This document shows, one piece after another, positions 1 through 11,344 of a stretch of 64,000 nt of DNA. The notes beneath the pieces are model-generated. The model worked only from the letters and a program-made list of their open reading frames with translations, was not told the DNA's origin and ran no database searches. Position 1 is the stretch's first letter. The number at the start of each line of letters is the position of its first letter. This DNA comes from Limonium bicolor (lineage: Eukaryota; Streptophyta; Magnoliopsida; Caryophyllales; Plumbaginaceae), in the NCBI GenBank assembly GCA_023374045.1, contig CM041780.1:88873627-88937626 (forward strand). The letters are read 5' to 3'. Both the position numbers and the translations under genes were made by a program.

Positions 1-440
1 CTTTTTCGCACAAACACCCATTTATAACCAACTGGTTTTATCTTACTGGGTGTGTGGACCACTGGTCCAAAAACCTCACGTTTTTGAAGTGAGTTTAATT
101 CTGCTTCAATAGCATCTTTCCATTTTGGCCAATCATTCTTTGTCTGCATTCTTCAACAGACTTTGGTTCATGATCCTCTTCATTATTCATAACTTGTAGC
201 GCTACATTATATGCAAAAGTTTCATCGACGTCAATTTCATGTCGGTTCCATCGAATTCCAGTCATGACATAGTTGATAGAGATCTCTTCATTATCAATAT
301 TTGTTTCAGGTACCTGATTTTTTCTGCATTTCTGCAACTGTCATGTCTACGGACTCTTCAGAGTCTCACCCTTTTCACTTAGACCATCTTTAATGCATCC
401 CTTTCGTTTTCGAGGGTTTTTATCTTTGGAACCGACTGGT
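1..440 (-). pseudogene. Copia integrase-RT linker and N-terminal edge of reverse transcriptase
   Basis: On the minus strand, 470-360 encodes a basic linker with the motif GRPVGSKDKNPRKRK, typical of copia polyproteins between integrase and RT. Positions 337-95 continue an acidic linker. After a one-base frame change near 130-140 the sequence reads WPKWKDAIEAE, then VGYKWVFVRK at the window edge, which is the conserved entry into the copia RVT_2 reverse transcriptase domain. The catalytic YVDD region is not in the window. The frame change looks like a single missing base rather than loss of the domain. Confidence 0.85.
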
Positions 441-1650
441 CTACCACGTTTTATACGGTGTTAGACTCATTTGCAACCTGTCCTCCATGGACATCAATTT
501 TAGCGGAGCATTTTTAGCTGGCACATACGACTGTGTCACCTGATTTAGGTCAGTAAATGCATCAGGCAATTGGTTTGCCAGCTTTTGGAGATAATAATAT
601 GTTGAACATCTTGTTGCATTGCTTAGAGCGAGGATCGTAGTAATGATGATGGTCGTTCCATGTAATCTCTTTACCAAGCTTATTTTCCCCCCTAATGATG
701 GGAAATGTGACTCATCAAAATGACAGTCAGCAAATCGAGCTGTAAACAAGTCCCCAGTTGTTGGCTCGAGATATCTAATAATTGAGGCAGATTCAAGCCC
801 AACATATATTCCATTCTTCTTTGAGGCCCCATTTTGGTTCTTTGCGGTGGAGGTATAGGAACATATACCGCACAACCGAAAATCCTCAGGTGAGAGATAT
901 TGGGTTCTTGACCCGTAACCATTTGTAGGGGTGACAACTAAAATTGTTGGCTGATGCGAATCAAGTAGCGCATGTAATATAGCATGTCCCCACGCAGATA
1001 CTGGGATTTTTGATCTCATTAGTAACGGTCTTGCAATTAACTGCAGACGTTTGATCAAAGATGCCCAAACCATTTTGGGTATGCACATGAGCTACTGGAT
1101 GTCAATGGTTATTCCAATGGACATGCAATAGTCATTGAAGGCCTTGGAGGTAAATTCACCAGCATTATCCATGCGTATGGATTTGATTTGATTATCAGGA
1201 AAATTTGCTCGCAATCGAATCAATTGAGCCAATAATCTTGCAAATGCCATATTACGGGTTGATAATAAGCTAACATGTGACCATCTGGTTGATGCATCTA
1301 TCAAAACCAGAAAATATCTAAATGGTCCACATGGTGGATGGATAGGTCCACATATATCACCCTGAATTCTTTCGAGAAAAGCAATCGGCTTTATCTCGAG
1401 TTTAACTGGTGATGGCCTTTATAATTAGTTTTCCTTGAGAACAAGCAATACACGGAAAACTATTTAGTTGAAGAAACTTTTTGTTTTTCAACATATGACA
1501 CATGAATTTTCCATAATTCTTCGCATCATGATGGAACCGGGATGGCCTAACCGGTCATGCCAAGTTTTGAAATCATCAAAATATTTCAGTTTTTCAACAA
1601 CATGTATTTCTGTTGTATTAATATACGCAGGGTACAACCCGGAAGAAGAA
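441..1650 (-). pseudogene. Copia GAG-pre-integrase zinc region and integrase core, frame-broken
   Basis: This region would insert the cDNA copy into the host genome. The minus strand near 1560-1440 reads HDRLGHPGS and, after a frame change, CIACSQGK: the H-H-C-C zinc region that precedes copia integrase. The core follows with the first Asp in MIDASTRWSH (1304 downward), the second in RMDNAGEF (about 1170) and the catalytic Glu in a GLAES-like site near 1075, where a base appears to be lost. Farther on, HLRIFGCAVYVP and PQRRMEYMLG (about 890-800) are standard copia motifs. At least three frame changes are needed to read it through, most looking like single-base losses. Confidence 0.88.
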
Positions 1651-1657
1651 GAAATAG

Positions 1658-2005
1658 CTAGCTTTCCAACATTTGTCTCTTTCCTGCTATCACTTTTGTG
1701 ATGCCAATATATTCAATATTTCCATCATTCCCCGTCTCAATGTGATACCCATTCCGGCGTATATCAATGAAACTCAACAGGTTTCTTTGAGACGTGCTGG
1801 AAAATAATGCATTTTCAATGCATATTTTTGTTCCCTTAGGTAGAATAATGGTTGCTTTTCCAGACCCTTCAACAATACTCGTACTACCTGATATGGTAGT
1901 AACCTTTGGCGCATAATTTCGCAAATAAGAAAAGTATTTCTTACTCTTAAGAATTGTGTGCGTTGCAGCACTATCAATAAGACATACGTCTTCACCATCC
2001 ATCAA
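1658..2005 (-). CDS. Copia aspartic protease segment
   Basis: A 115-residue minus-strand frame contains CLIDSAATHTIL, the D-S/T-A/G active-site motif of retroviral-type aspartic proteases, followed by the expected flap-like region and the NLLSFIDIRRNGY motif found downstream of copia proteases. It would act as a homodimer to cleave the Gag-Pol polyprotein. The frame itself is open. Upstream, towards gag, lies about 270 bp of non-coding-looking sequence and the 500-N gap, so the start given is only the first Met in frame, not a genuine initiation site. Confidence 0.85.
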   Translation of the reverse strand: MMDGEDVCLIDSAATHTILKSKKYFSYLRNYAPKVTTISGSTSIVEGSGKATIILPKGTKICIENALFSSTSQRNLLSFIDIRRNGYHIETGNDGNIEYIGITKVIAGKRQMLES

Positions 2006-2273
2006 CGATATTCTTCAATGGTAATTATTCTTCATAAAAAAAATTAAAGTTTATTCAGTAAGATGAATAGAAAGTTTAATCCATAAATAATACGATCTAA
2101 TAGCAAATCTTCCAAAAACAATTAAATAGAACAAACGGAAGTACGATCCAAACTCGGGGAAAAAAAACTAACAAAACAATGAGATGAAACAAATTGTTCG
2201 TAAATGTTCTAAAGAGATAAGATAACTCTAAGCATGGTGCTCTTCATTTCCAGACTTTGGTAGGTCTTCAATC

Positions 2274-2773
2274 NNNNNNNNNNNNNNNNNNNNNNNNNNN
2301 NNNNNNNNNNNNNNNNNNNNNNNNNNNNNNNNNNNNNNNNNNNNNNNNNNNNNNNNNNNNNNNNNNNNNNNNNNNNNNNNNNNNNNNNNNNNNNNNNNNN
2401 NNNNNNNNNNNNNNNNNNNNNNNNNNNNNNNNNNNNNNNNNNNNNNNNNNNNNNNNNNNNNNNNNNNNNNNNNNNNNNNNNNNNNNNNNNNNNNNNNNNN
2501 NNNNNNNNNNNNNNNNNNNNNNNNNNNNNNNNNNNNNNNNNNNNNNNNNNNNNNNNNNNNNNNNNNNNNNNNNNNNNNNNNNNNNNNNNNNNNNNNNNNN
2601 NNNNNNNNNNNNNNNNNNNNNNNNNNNNNNNNNNNNNNNNNNNNNNNNNNNNNNNNNNNNNNNNNNNNNNNNNNNNNNNNNNNNNNNNNNNNNNNNNNNN
2701 NNNNNNNNNNNNNNNNNNNNNNNNNNNNNNNNNNNNNNNNNNNNNNNNNNNNNNNNNNNNNNNNNNNNNNNNN
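2274..2773. other. Assembly gap of exactly 500 N
   Basis: All bases are N. The exact round length suggests a scaffolding placeholder rather than a measured distance. It falls inside the copia element between the Gag zinc knuckle and protease, so the sequence on either side need not be contiguous in the plant. Reading frames that span the N run are meaningless. Confidence 0.99.
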
Positions 2774-2776
2774 ATG

Positions 2777-3782
2777 TTACCAAGACTCACACCGGGGGTA
2801 AAGAAATCGGCCACACCGGTGTGTGACATCAGGATTAGAGGTATCCTGTGCAAAATATGTCTCCACATGTTCCCCTGTTTTTTTCTTAAGGAGGCTTGTG
2901 TAAAGAGCAACAAGGTGCTTACTTGTGCGGCATTTATTAGCCCAATGACCTTTGTCTCCACATCGGTGACATACATATTCTTCTTTCTTCTTAGAGCCAC
3001 CTTCTGTATTCACTCTTTGGTACGGAGATGCATTTCGGACATAACCATCACGATAATGTACATTGTTCTTCCCTCGTCCATGAGCACGACCTCGTCCACG
3101 TCCACCTCTGTGACCACGACCGCGACCACGGTGTGGGCCATTTACTGTATTCACTTCAGGAAGTGATGTGGATCCTGTTGGACGGGCTTGATGATTTTTC
3201 ATCAATAGCTCATTGTTTTGTTCGGCTACTAGCAGACATGCAATAAGTTCAGAGTACTTTTTAAAACCTTTCTCACGGTATTGTTGCTGCAATAGCACAT
3301 TGGAGGCATGAAATGTGGAGAATGTTTTCTCTAGCATATCCGTATCTTTGACTTCTTCTCCACATAATTTTAATTGTGAAGTAATTCTGAACAATGCAGA
3401 ATTGTACTCTGCAACGGTTTTAAAATCTTGTAGCCTTAAGTGCATCCATTCATATCGAGCAATGAGAAGTAGAACCGTTTTTTGGTGGCCGTATCTTTCT
3501 TCCAAAGATTTCCACAGGACCAATGGGTCCTTCTCTGTTAAATATTCACATTTTAGACCTTCGTCTAAGTGTCGGCGAAGAAAGATAATTGCTCAATGCC
3601 TTTGCCTTATTTTGAGGGGAACTTTGATTTCCATCCTTTATGGCATCTTGGAGACCATTTGCGGCGAGATAGATCTCGGCATCTAAGACCCATGATAAGT
3701 AGTTTTTTCCAGTGATGTCCAAAGAGGTGAACTCGATATTTGCGAGTTTGGCATTGTTTGCCATACTTAAACGATCTGTCAA
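2777..3782 (-). pseudogene. Copia Gag (capsid plus zinc knuckle), one frameshift
   Basis: Gag packages the genomic RNA into the virus-like particle. The first 78 residues (3782-3546) contain TGKNYLSWVLDAEIYL, the usual DUF4219/Gag N-terminal motif. The capsid continues in another frame (3523-2777) with LWKSLEERYGHQKTVLL and MHLRLQDFKTVAEYNSALFR of the UBN2 family. A Gly/Arg-rich tract (about 3150-3060) precedes a CCHC zinc knuckle, CHRCGDKGHWANKC (about 2990-2950). The break lies around 3545-3580. The first ATG at 3782 fits the start of related Gags. The C-terminus is cut by the N gap. Confidence 0.9.
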
Positions 3783-3849
3783 AATAGACAGATATTAGAA
3801 ACGATCATACAAGTCGTTTTAATGACATCACATTTATATAGAAATATAG

Positions 3850-4441
3850 AATGTTCCGGCGTAATGCCTCAATATCTACAAATTAAATTTTGACAGGCGC
3901 AATGCCGTAGGTGGTGATTAAGCATTATAAATAAATAAATAAAATTGAATCATTTATCGAAACAAAATAAATAAATAATACATAATTAATGGAATAATTA
4001 AATAACAATAGAATCTGGCACGATGCCTCACGTGATAAATAAATCTGGCACGATGCCTCACGTGAACAATAAATCTGGCACGATGCCTCACGTGAACAAT
4101 AAATCTGGCACGATGCCTCACGTGACAAGTATTCCTGGCATAATGCCTCGTGTGATTTTTATTCTTGGCACAATGCCTCACACGATACATAATAAAATAA
4201 CGTAAAAAATTAATGAATAAATAAATGAATATAAACGAAACTGGATAAATTAAACAACACAAAATAAATGAAATAAAAATTAACAATAAACAAAATTTGG
4301 CGTAATGCCTCACGTGATATTGAATATCTGGCATAATGCTCACGTGAAATTAATAACTGGCACGATGCCATACGTAAAATTAATAACTGGCATGATGCCT
4401 TACGTAAATTTTTTTTTTTTGTTAGATCGGGCGCAATGCCA
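3850..4441 (-). repeat. About 30-bp tandem repeat array in the copia leader, each unit with a GGCA..ATGCC core and often a CACGTG box
   Basis: Four near-identical 30-bp units run from about 4014 to 4133 (core CTGGCACGATGCCTCACGTG). Diverged units with the same core occur at about 3854, 3890, 4135, 4165, 4297, 4325, 4357, 4388 and 4428. The array lies upstream of gag with respect to the element. The core is an imperfect palindrome, and most units carry CACGTG or CACGTR, a G-box-like sequence. The period is divisible by three, so long shadow reading frames appear in several frames on both strands, which I do not regard as genes. Confidence 0.85.
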
Positions 4442-4594
4442 ACAAATAAATAAATAATATACAATAATATGATTCAAGCAATACAAAATAATTAATTCAG
4501 ATAATATATATGTATATATAAATTGACAAACAAAGTAGCAAAACGATGAGAATGCATCCATTCTTATTCGATTCAGTTGAACTTGACGCATGTG

Positions 4595-4752
4595 CCCCCT
4601 ACTTTTTACTTTTCCATTTAGATAATAATTATTTTTATATTGAATAGTAGGGGTAAAGTGGAAAGAAGTGTGTCAAAAAGCTAGAATGACAGATATTTTT
4701 GAACAAGAATCACATCCTAAAACGACAGATATTAATGAACGGAGGGAGTATT
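4595..4752. mobile_element. Possible Stowaway-like MITE remnant
   Basis: The right end, ACGGAGGGAGTA at about 4741-4752, is the common plant Stowaway terminal sequence. The left end near 4595 (CCCCCTACTTTTTAC) matches only poorly, and an internal inverted pair CCCCTACT/AGTAGGGG (4596, 4649) complicates the assignment. It sits next to the copia leader. It may be a truncated copy. Confidence 0.35.
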
Positions 4753-6364
4753 AATATTAATGAATCATAATACTAACTTTAATGAATCAGATAATCATTT
4801 AGTATATCATCATAGGTATGTCAGAAATATATGATTCACCATGTAAGGCTTAAAATATATCATAAATAATAATACACAACTAAAACAATATTAAACATTA
4901 CAAAACAATAATAATCAATAATTAGTTCTGAAATTTTTATCTAATTTTTCATTGATATTAATGAATTATAATAGTATCAATTTTAATGAATCATAATACT
5001 AATTTTAATAATCATATGCTTAGTAGGCCAATATTGCGGCATGATCGAAGTTTGTTATCTAATACACTACATGTTAGTTAATGAATCATAATATCAATAT
5101 TAATGAATCATATACTAATTTTAATGAATCATATCTTCAATTTAGTATATCATCCTAAACATATAGTAAAAAAAGTAGTCAAAACATATCCATGACTAGT
5201 CTTGTTTTGAAGAGTTTGAATTTAATGAATAATGGTATAATTATTTTTCATTTTAGACTTATATTTCAAAAGTTACAATTATTTAAAATAATGTAATAAA
5301 AAGACAATCCAATAACAGTTATCTAAGACTGCCCTGGACCGCATGCAGTTGGGTGCGGAGATCCCCTGTCTACGAATTTGCCTTGTTTCTTTATGTGTGA
5401 AAGAATAAAAACGTTATACGTACAGAAGTAGTTAGTCGTTAGGATTATGCAGTTTGTTTTGGTCTGATGGTTTGTAAACTTCATCCTTACTATGCTCTCT
5501 GCAAGTAATTATCAAATGTAATAGATGGTTGGTTGGTTTAAAAAAAACATCAGAATTAGGGATTTCTATTCAAAAACTGAAATCTTTTTACACTTATAAC
5601 AGATTAATTAAATTAACCATGATAATTTGAATAACTGAAATTTTTAAAAGAAAATTAAGATTTTTATGTTATTTATATCTATTTTATTGAAAGTTAACCA
5701 AAATATTTTAGTCAATTGTCGAAAATCAACCGAAATGAAATTTGTATTACTGAAATTTAAAAAAACGGGTATATAAAACAGTTAAAAAACCAAAAAGAAA
5801 TTCAATATTCAATAATAACCAAATTAACCGAACCCGTGTACCCACAATAAGATGATGAGATAAGGAACATAGGGAGCTGAAAGAACCATATCATTTTAGA
5901 TTCTCAAAAGCGTTTAGACTGAAAAAACAACAAAAACATACAGTTTTAGGGTTTTTATTCTCTCGTCAAACAGTTTGACCGATCATACCGTTGAACATTT
6001 TTTATTTCCTCTATGGATTCCTGTTTCCCCACCTCCCTCAAATAAGATTCGACTGATAGTAAAATTCACATGTTTACCTCGAGCACACTTGCTGAATATT
6101 TTTTATATTCCTCTCTAGCTTTTTCCCCAAATAAGATTGACTGACCAAGTTACTTACTTACTAAACGGCACCACTACACCAGACTACTACCTGTATGAAC
6201 ATTTTAAGCATCTCAAGTGCAACCCGGACTACACCTATCCCCCTCTCCTCTATGTACAAACCAAAACTCCAAAATGGCCTTCTCTTATCTCTGTATGCAT
6301 TTTTCTCCAGATTATAACACTACTCCGTAATGACTCACACCCCCTTACCAATCCTACTCTCTAC
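4753..6364. other. AT-rich intergenic DNA with short dispersed repeats; 3' flank of the TPS gene
   Basis: No gene is visible. Between 4750 and 5170 variants of TTAATGAATCATAATAC recur about eight times, giving a loose repeat cluster. From about 6100 to 6364 the sequence is less AT-rich and is the likely 3' untranslated region of the minus-strand TPS gene; its end cannot be placed. Confidence 0.6.
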
Positions 6365-9152
6365 TCAAAACATCCTCTCAAATGCTGCCACTCTGGTTCG
6401 TGTTTGCACTTGCATCTGCTGCAGCACCAACTCTTGTTTTGGGGTGCATGAAGCAGTCGACAGCCCTTTTAGTAGGTTCACCACATGATCAACATCATCA
6501 AGGTAGTACTTGGCCTTGCTGGGCTTCTGCCCCACTGTGCAAGCAAACACTTCAGGAGCCGGTGACACAGGGAGGCAAGAAGATGTTGAGATTGATCCCA
6601 TTCTCAATATGCTCTCAAACATCTCCTCGTCTGACCTGTCATCCCCAATACATAGTATGAAGTCCGGTGCCTTACCTGCAGCAACCATCCTCATCACCAC
6701 CTGATCAGCTACCACTCCTTGCTCACACCCTGCACCAACAACATAAAGGACAATCAGTCAATCTCATATGTAATTATAACCTAGTAGTCAGTCAGTCAGT
6801 CCCTTGGATTTGATTTGCTGATCTAATGAACTGCAGAATAATACCTGTGGCTTGACTTCCACGATATATTTCCCCTTCTAACAACAACCGGCTCATTTGC
6901 AAGCACACTTTCCAGGTGGTTTACCAGCTCCTTAGACTGACAATCTCCAAACTCAGGGCTAGCGTCTCTGTACTGCCACACTAGAGCACTCTCCTTCACC
7001 TCTATGTAAGACCCATCGGTTGTCTCTGTGTATTGTTTCATGATAGGCTCCACAATCCTTCTCCATTCCCTGTCATCAGCTGCACCAATGGTTTCCCAAT
7101 CCAACGACTTGTTCCACCTACAACAAATATTACAATATTATTAAACTGGATGGACCCTTTAGATCTAAACATATAGAACTAAAACTAACCAACACCTGAA
7201 ATTAATTAGCCAGCTGCTATGACCTACAACATACCGCATAAAATACCCATGCTCAGCAGCGATTCCTAGATTCTCACACGGCTCAAACCACTCACTCAGT
7301 GACTGTCGTCCCCTGCCACTAACAATGAAAACAACATTATCAGGATTGTCGCACAAGCTGTTCATCACTGACACAAACTCTTTGCTGGGTGTCTTCAGCA
7401 TCGATCCCCTGGAAACCAGTGTACCATCATAGTCCAAAAATATTGCCCTCTTACTCGTCTTCTCATACGCAGACACCAGACAATCAACTGACAGCTTCCT
7501 AAAGTTAGGGGAAAGCGCCAAGACACGGAAAGTCAGCCCAAACCCAAGCCCCCAACACCTTTTACTGTAATGATCCCTGCACGATCTCTCAAATCCTTAA
7601 CAAAGCTCCTGGTCCAATATACCACATCATGTGACTTCACATATCTATAGTGTTTCTCGTGCCTCATTCTCTTCTCCAACTCCCCCATACTTAACGCAGT
7701 CCTCATTGCCTCCGCCACGACATCGATATTCCAGGGATTCACTCTGATTGCACCGCTTAAGGAAGGAGAGCACCTACAAACTCCGAGACTACCAACATGC
7801 TCGAACGAGGCGAGTCACTATCTATCCCAAGAGTTTCATTCATTTGGGGAGAGCCTTGCCTGCAGATCACGTACTTGTAAGGGGTTAGGTTAAGTCCATC
7901 CCTAACAGCATTGACAATGCAACAATCAGCCAGTGCATAGTAGGCTGATTTCTCCCACATGGTACTGGACGCTCAATCAAGATCACAGGTTTGTATTCCT
8001 CTGTTCCATATGCCACATTTATCCTCCTCGTAATCGCACAGATTTCATCCTTAGCCTCATCAACATCCTTACCAGAGCTCCTTGCAGGGTTCATAATCTG
8101 AACAAGGACAACATTTTGCCTGAGATTAGGATCTTCCTGCAGCATCTGTTCAATCCGAGCAACTTCAAACTAATGCCCTTGAATATGTCCATGTCATCCA
8201 CACCCAGGATCAACTTCTTGCCCTTGAACTGCTTCTGCACCTCCTTGGCCTTAATTGAGGCAGAGGGATGATTCATCGCTGCTTCAAGTCTGAGCAAGTG
8301 AATCCCTACAGGCAAGATCTTGATGTTCACTACACGACCACAGTAATCGATTCCAAGATAACCTCTTTTGGATTCATAGCCCGAACCAAGCATCCGACTG
8401 GAGCAGGAAAGGAAGTGCCTCGCGTAATCGAATGTGTGGAAGCCAATGAGATCTGAGTTCAACAGGGCCTTTAAGATCTCATTCCCGACTGGATAGTGCG
8501 ATATATCTCAGAGGATGGAAATGGACTGTGGAGAAAGAACCCGAGCTTGACACGATAGTATCTCCTTCTAATCAAGGTAGGTAGAAGCATTAGATGATAG
8601 TCATGAACCCATACATAGTCATCCTCTGGGTTTAACACTAGCATAACTCTATCAGCAAACACCATATTAGCCGAGATATAAGCATGCCAGAGTAAGCGAT
8701 CGAAGTGGGTCCCATGATCTATGTTCATGGGAAGCATGTGTGAAAGAGAGGCCAAAGGTAGAGTTTGCAAAACCCATGATAATATTGCTTTGTAGTTCAG
8801 GGGAGAGAAAGGTTGGTACGCATCTGAACTCTGAGAGCAGCTTAGAAGCAACTTCTTCCTCTTCTGAAGGTTCCACGTTGACCCCCAAAGAACCCACGTA
8901 GAAGACACTAGTTTCAAGGGAAACCCTTCTTTCAGATGCAAGTAGAGGGAGTCCTCATCGAAGGCGAATTTCCACCCGTTTTGGGGCTCTTGGAAGCTTT
9001 TATGGGAAGAAAGTTCACAACAATGATCATTCTATGGTGGCCACTGTCACTGCCATCTCTTGGCACATTTATTAGCTGTAATGCTCTAGATGGTGAGGCA
9101 CATGGAGAAGACCTTCAGACATCATGTCCATTATGCTCCCACTGGATGCCAT
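6365..9152 (-). CDS. Class II trehalose-phosphate synthase / phosphatase-like gene (three coding exons, many one-base breaks)
   Basis: Exons run about 9152-7235, 7117-6845 and 6729-6365. Both introns are GT-AG (donor GTATGT at 7234, acceptor GTAG at 7118; donor GTATTA at 6844, acceptor GCAG at 6730). The GT20 synthase domain shows DDYVWVHDYHLM, GFFLHSPFPSSEIYRT, DLIGFHTFDYARHFLSC and GVDDMDIFKGISLKL. The phosphatase-like domain has FLDYDGTLV, FIVSGRGR and, in exon 3, CIGDDRSDEEMFE. The protein ends FERMF with TGA at 6367-6365. Plant class II TPS proteins (TPS5-11) are mostly regulatory in trehalose-6-phosphate signalling; motifs resemble the TPS8-11 side. About twelve single-base disruptions lie near 9085, 8970, 8900, 8770, 8740, 8490, 8157, 7963, 7774, 7580, 6868 and 6718. 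The codons are otherwise well conserved, so these look like assembly deletions. The ATG at 9152 is inferred from a short divergent N-terminus. Confidence 0.93.
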
Positions 9153-10700
9153 GGCTGCACTTATTAAAACAATTATATCAAGAGTCAACTCAGTTTATAT
9201 TCAATGCAGTGTAAATGACCATGAGTTGGCAGTGTCGTCTGGTTCCAAAAAGCATTGTACAGTCCGAGACAGAGGGTCAATTGAGACTACGAGATGCAAC
9301 TGAAAAATTGAGGATCTAAGAATCCAAGTAGCAACATCATATAGTGCCGAAACAATTTTGAAGGACAACACACAATCGAAAAAACGTGGCTAACAGAGAG
9401 AAATAATCCATAAGAACTGAAATAAAAGAATCAGCAATCAAGGAACCTCAGGATATTAGCTGCGTTTGTTGAATTGCGGACGTTATATGTTTGCACCTAC
9501 TTGTGTTTTCTCCTCTGCTTTAATCAGGCGGCTGATCCAGCAATTAGTCTGGCAAAACAGACATCAAATGGACCCATTATACATCTAAAAAGGTTTAGAA
9601 CTATGCATGGAAAGCAATCGGAAAGGATGCAACGAGGAAGAAAGGAAAGTGGGAAGGCATATTCAACATAGTTCCAGTGGGTATCAAGCGTAGAAAGAAT
9701 ATTCCACAACCAATAAGAGAGAAAGCTGCTATAGCCATAGCATTTCATCGTTCTAATCAAGAATACAGAGGAGAGATCAGTCATACCATGCTTACCACAA
9801 CAAACAAGGCGAGTCAAATTATCATTCTTATCAGTTATCACCAAAAAGCTAGTTAGTTCTTCAGAACCAACAGACAAAGATTTGCATGAGTTAATGCATG
9901 TTGTACATTTCAAAGCAGATATCATTTGTAAAAGAATTGCGTGGGGTCCGAATCATAGCATCCGAAATGACGGTCTAATAAAAAGAAGGAAAACCAAGAT
10001 TAGCAAGTAGGTAAACACGGATAACCCAGGAATTCAGTTTTCTATCTTTTCTGTCTTCACAATGGGTAAGAGAGAAGAGGAAAAAAACGATCAGAATAGT
10101 AGTCTAACATCACAAAATGGGAAAAATTTCCTAATCAACATCACTGAGCTTCTGCAGTAGTTGATATCAGGACGGGCACCGAGAATCTCAACAAAGAAAG
10201 AACACACTCGGTAATGACTCTGCCCAAACACACGGGGAAGAGAAATGAAATCCAAAGGCGATAATGATAATGAAATATTCAATATACATAACAAAGAAAT
10301 GAAAATCCCTCGATGCACGAAACAAACGACTATTCACTAGGAACAGATAGCATAGAAAAGAAGACTTACTGGGAAGCTATCCAAGAGCGGAGAGGTGAGA
10401 AGGTAAGACAGAAGTATAATGAGAAGAAGGTGTATGCCGAGGCATCAATTTGGTTTGTTGTGATTGTGAGGAGAGACGAAAAACGGATAGTAAAAGAGGA
10501 TTGAGATAAAAAGAGAGCTGAAATTTTCGAAAATGTGATAACAGAATAAAGCAATTAATGTCCCGTAGAAGGGAGATCAGACCGACTGATCGACCGATGG
10601 GAGAGGATAGTATTGGGATGATGATGAAGATGATAGAGGAGGATGTTGGGTCGAGATGATCATCAAGAGAACAAAGAGATGGTTTGTTCGGACTTTTCTT
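9153..10700 (-). other. Probable TPS 5' leader with a candidate intron (10369-9155)
   Basis: On the minus strand a perfect donor GTAAGT lies at 10369-10364, and an acceptor-like AAGTGCAG ends at 9155, two bases before the inferred TPS ATG. Long introns in the 5' leader are common in class II TPS genes, which often also carry upstream reading frames. The 133-codon frame at 9925-9524 has no recognisable domain and would be intronic. CT-rich and CATCATC-rich leader sequence follows at 10690-10560. This is inference; no transcript is available. Confidence 0.4.
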
Positions 10701-10718
10701 TCCCCCGCTCCTCGTCCT

Positions 10719-10730
10719 TATAAGTTATAA
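10719..10730 (-). promoter_or_regulatory. Candidate TATA box for the TPS gene
   Basis: The minus strand reads TTATAACTTATAAGGACGAGG across 10730-10710, giving a TATAAG-type box. It lies about 20-30 bp ahead of a pyrimidine-rich leader and about 350 bp upstream of the candidate leader intron donor. Confidence 0.4.
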
Positions 10731-11035
10731 CCCTCTACTAAGTAGTACTAACCACTCAGGTGAAGAAAGTAGAAAAGCATAGCAAGAGGGCGCCGGAAAG
10801 GAAGAAAGAAAAAGAGGCAGGATTTCAGTAGGGGGCGGGGGCGTTGATGACAATGGGTTAAACTAAAAGATTGTAGAGAAACAATGATGCAGTTATTTAT
10901 GTATTCTGCTATCATAAAAAAACAATTATATATGTATTGTGCTGAATGGGATAATTTTGTTAAGAAAGTACTAAAAAAAGGTATAAAGCTAGTATAGATC
11001 AATAAATATTAATGATAGGATTGTTTGTTTTAATA

Positions 11036-11344
11036 TACTACCTCCCTCCCTCCGTAAGTGACTGTTTGTTTTTTGGTACGTTTTTCCATTTTAATATTAA
11101 ACATATAAGATAATATATTTTATAAAACAAATTTCTACAATTTTTACATAAGGACTCCATTAAAATAATTAGATTTATAAATTAACTATTCAATTTTGGC
11201 AGTTATATATACGAAACAAAATATCATTAGAGAAAACATATAAAAATGTAAATAATAATTATGCAATTATCACCTTAATATGTTTTGAATCTGACATTAA
11301 TTGAGTTATGAATATGTCAGTATAAATGAGGTAATATGGGAGTA
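11036..11344. mobile_element. Stowaway-like MITE
   Basis: The left end reads TACTACCTCCCTCCCTCCGT and the right end GTAATATGGGAGTA, which inverts to TACTCCCATATTAC. The TA at each edge fits the TA target duplication of Tc1/mariner-derived MITEs. The interior is AT-rich without coding potential, and the length (309 bp) fits the class. Confidence 0.5.

Larger units (their letters stand above)
1..3782 (-). mobile_element. Ty1/copia LTR retrotransposon, 5' portion of the coding body (runs off the left edge)
   Basis: Read on the minus strand the order is gag, protease, integrase, reverse transcriptase start, which is the Ty1/copia order. Gag starts near 3782 and the sequence leaves the window at base 1 just inside the RT domain, so most of RT, RNase H and the 3' LTR lie outside. 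The coding sequence is recognisable throughout but changes frame several times, and a 500-N gap removes the stretch between the Gag zinc knuckle and protease. No initiator-Met primer binding site or 5' LTR could be located upstream of gag. Lineage within copia is not assigned. Confidence 0.9.

Noticed and set aside
2209..3000. Long frames spanning 2274-2773
   Set aside because: They run through 500 N and have no meaning.
4014..4133. CRISPR-like regular repeats
   Set aside because: Units abut with no unique spacers, and the context is a plant retrotransposon leader.
4023..4205. Reading frame for a decapeptide-repeat protein (repeats of NKSGTMPHV)
   Set aside because: It is the translation of a 30-bp tandem repeat in the copia leader. 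Equivalent frames exist on the other strand, and there is no flanking coding signal.
9524..9925. 133-codon minus-strand frame upstream of TPS as a separate gene
   Set aside because: No recognisable domain, no homology that I can see, and it lies within the likely leader intron of TPS.
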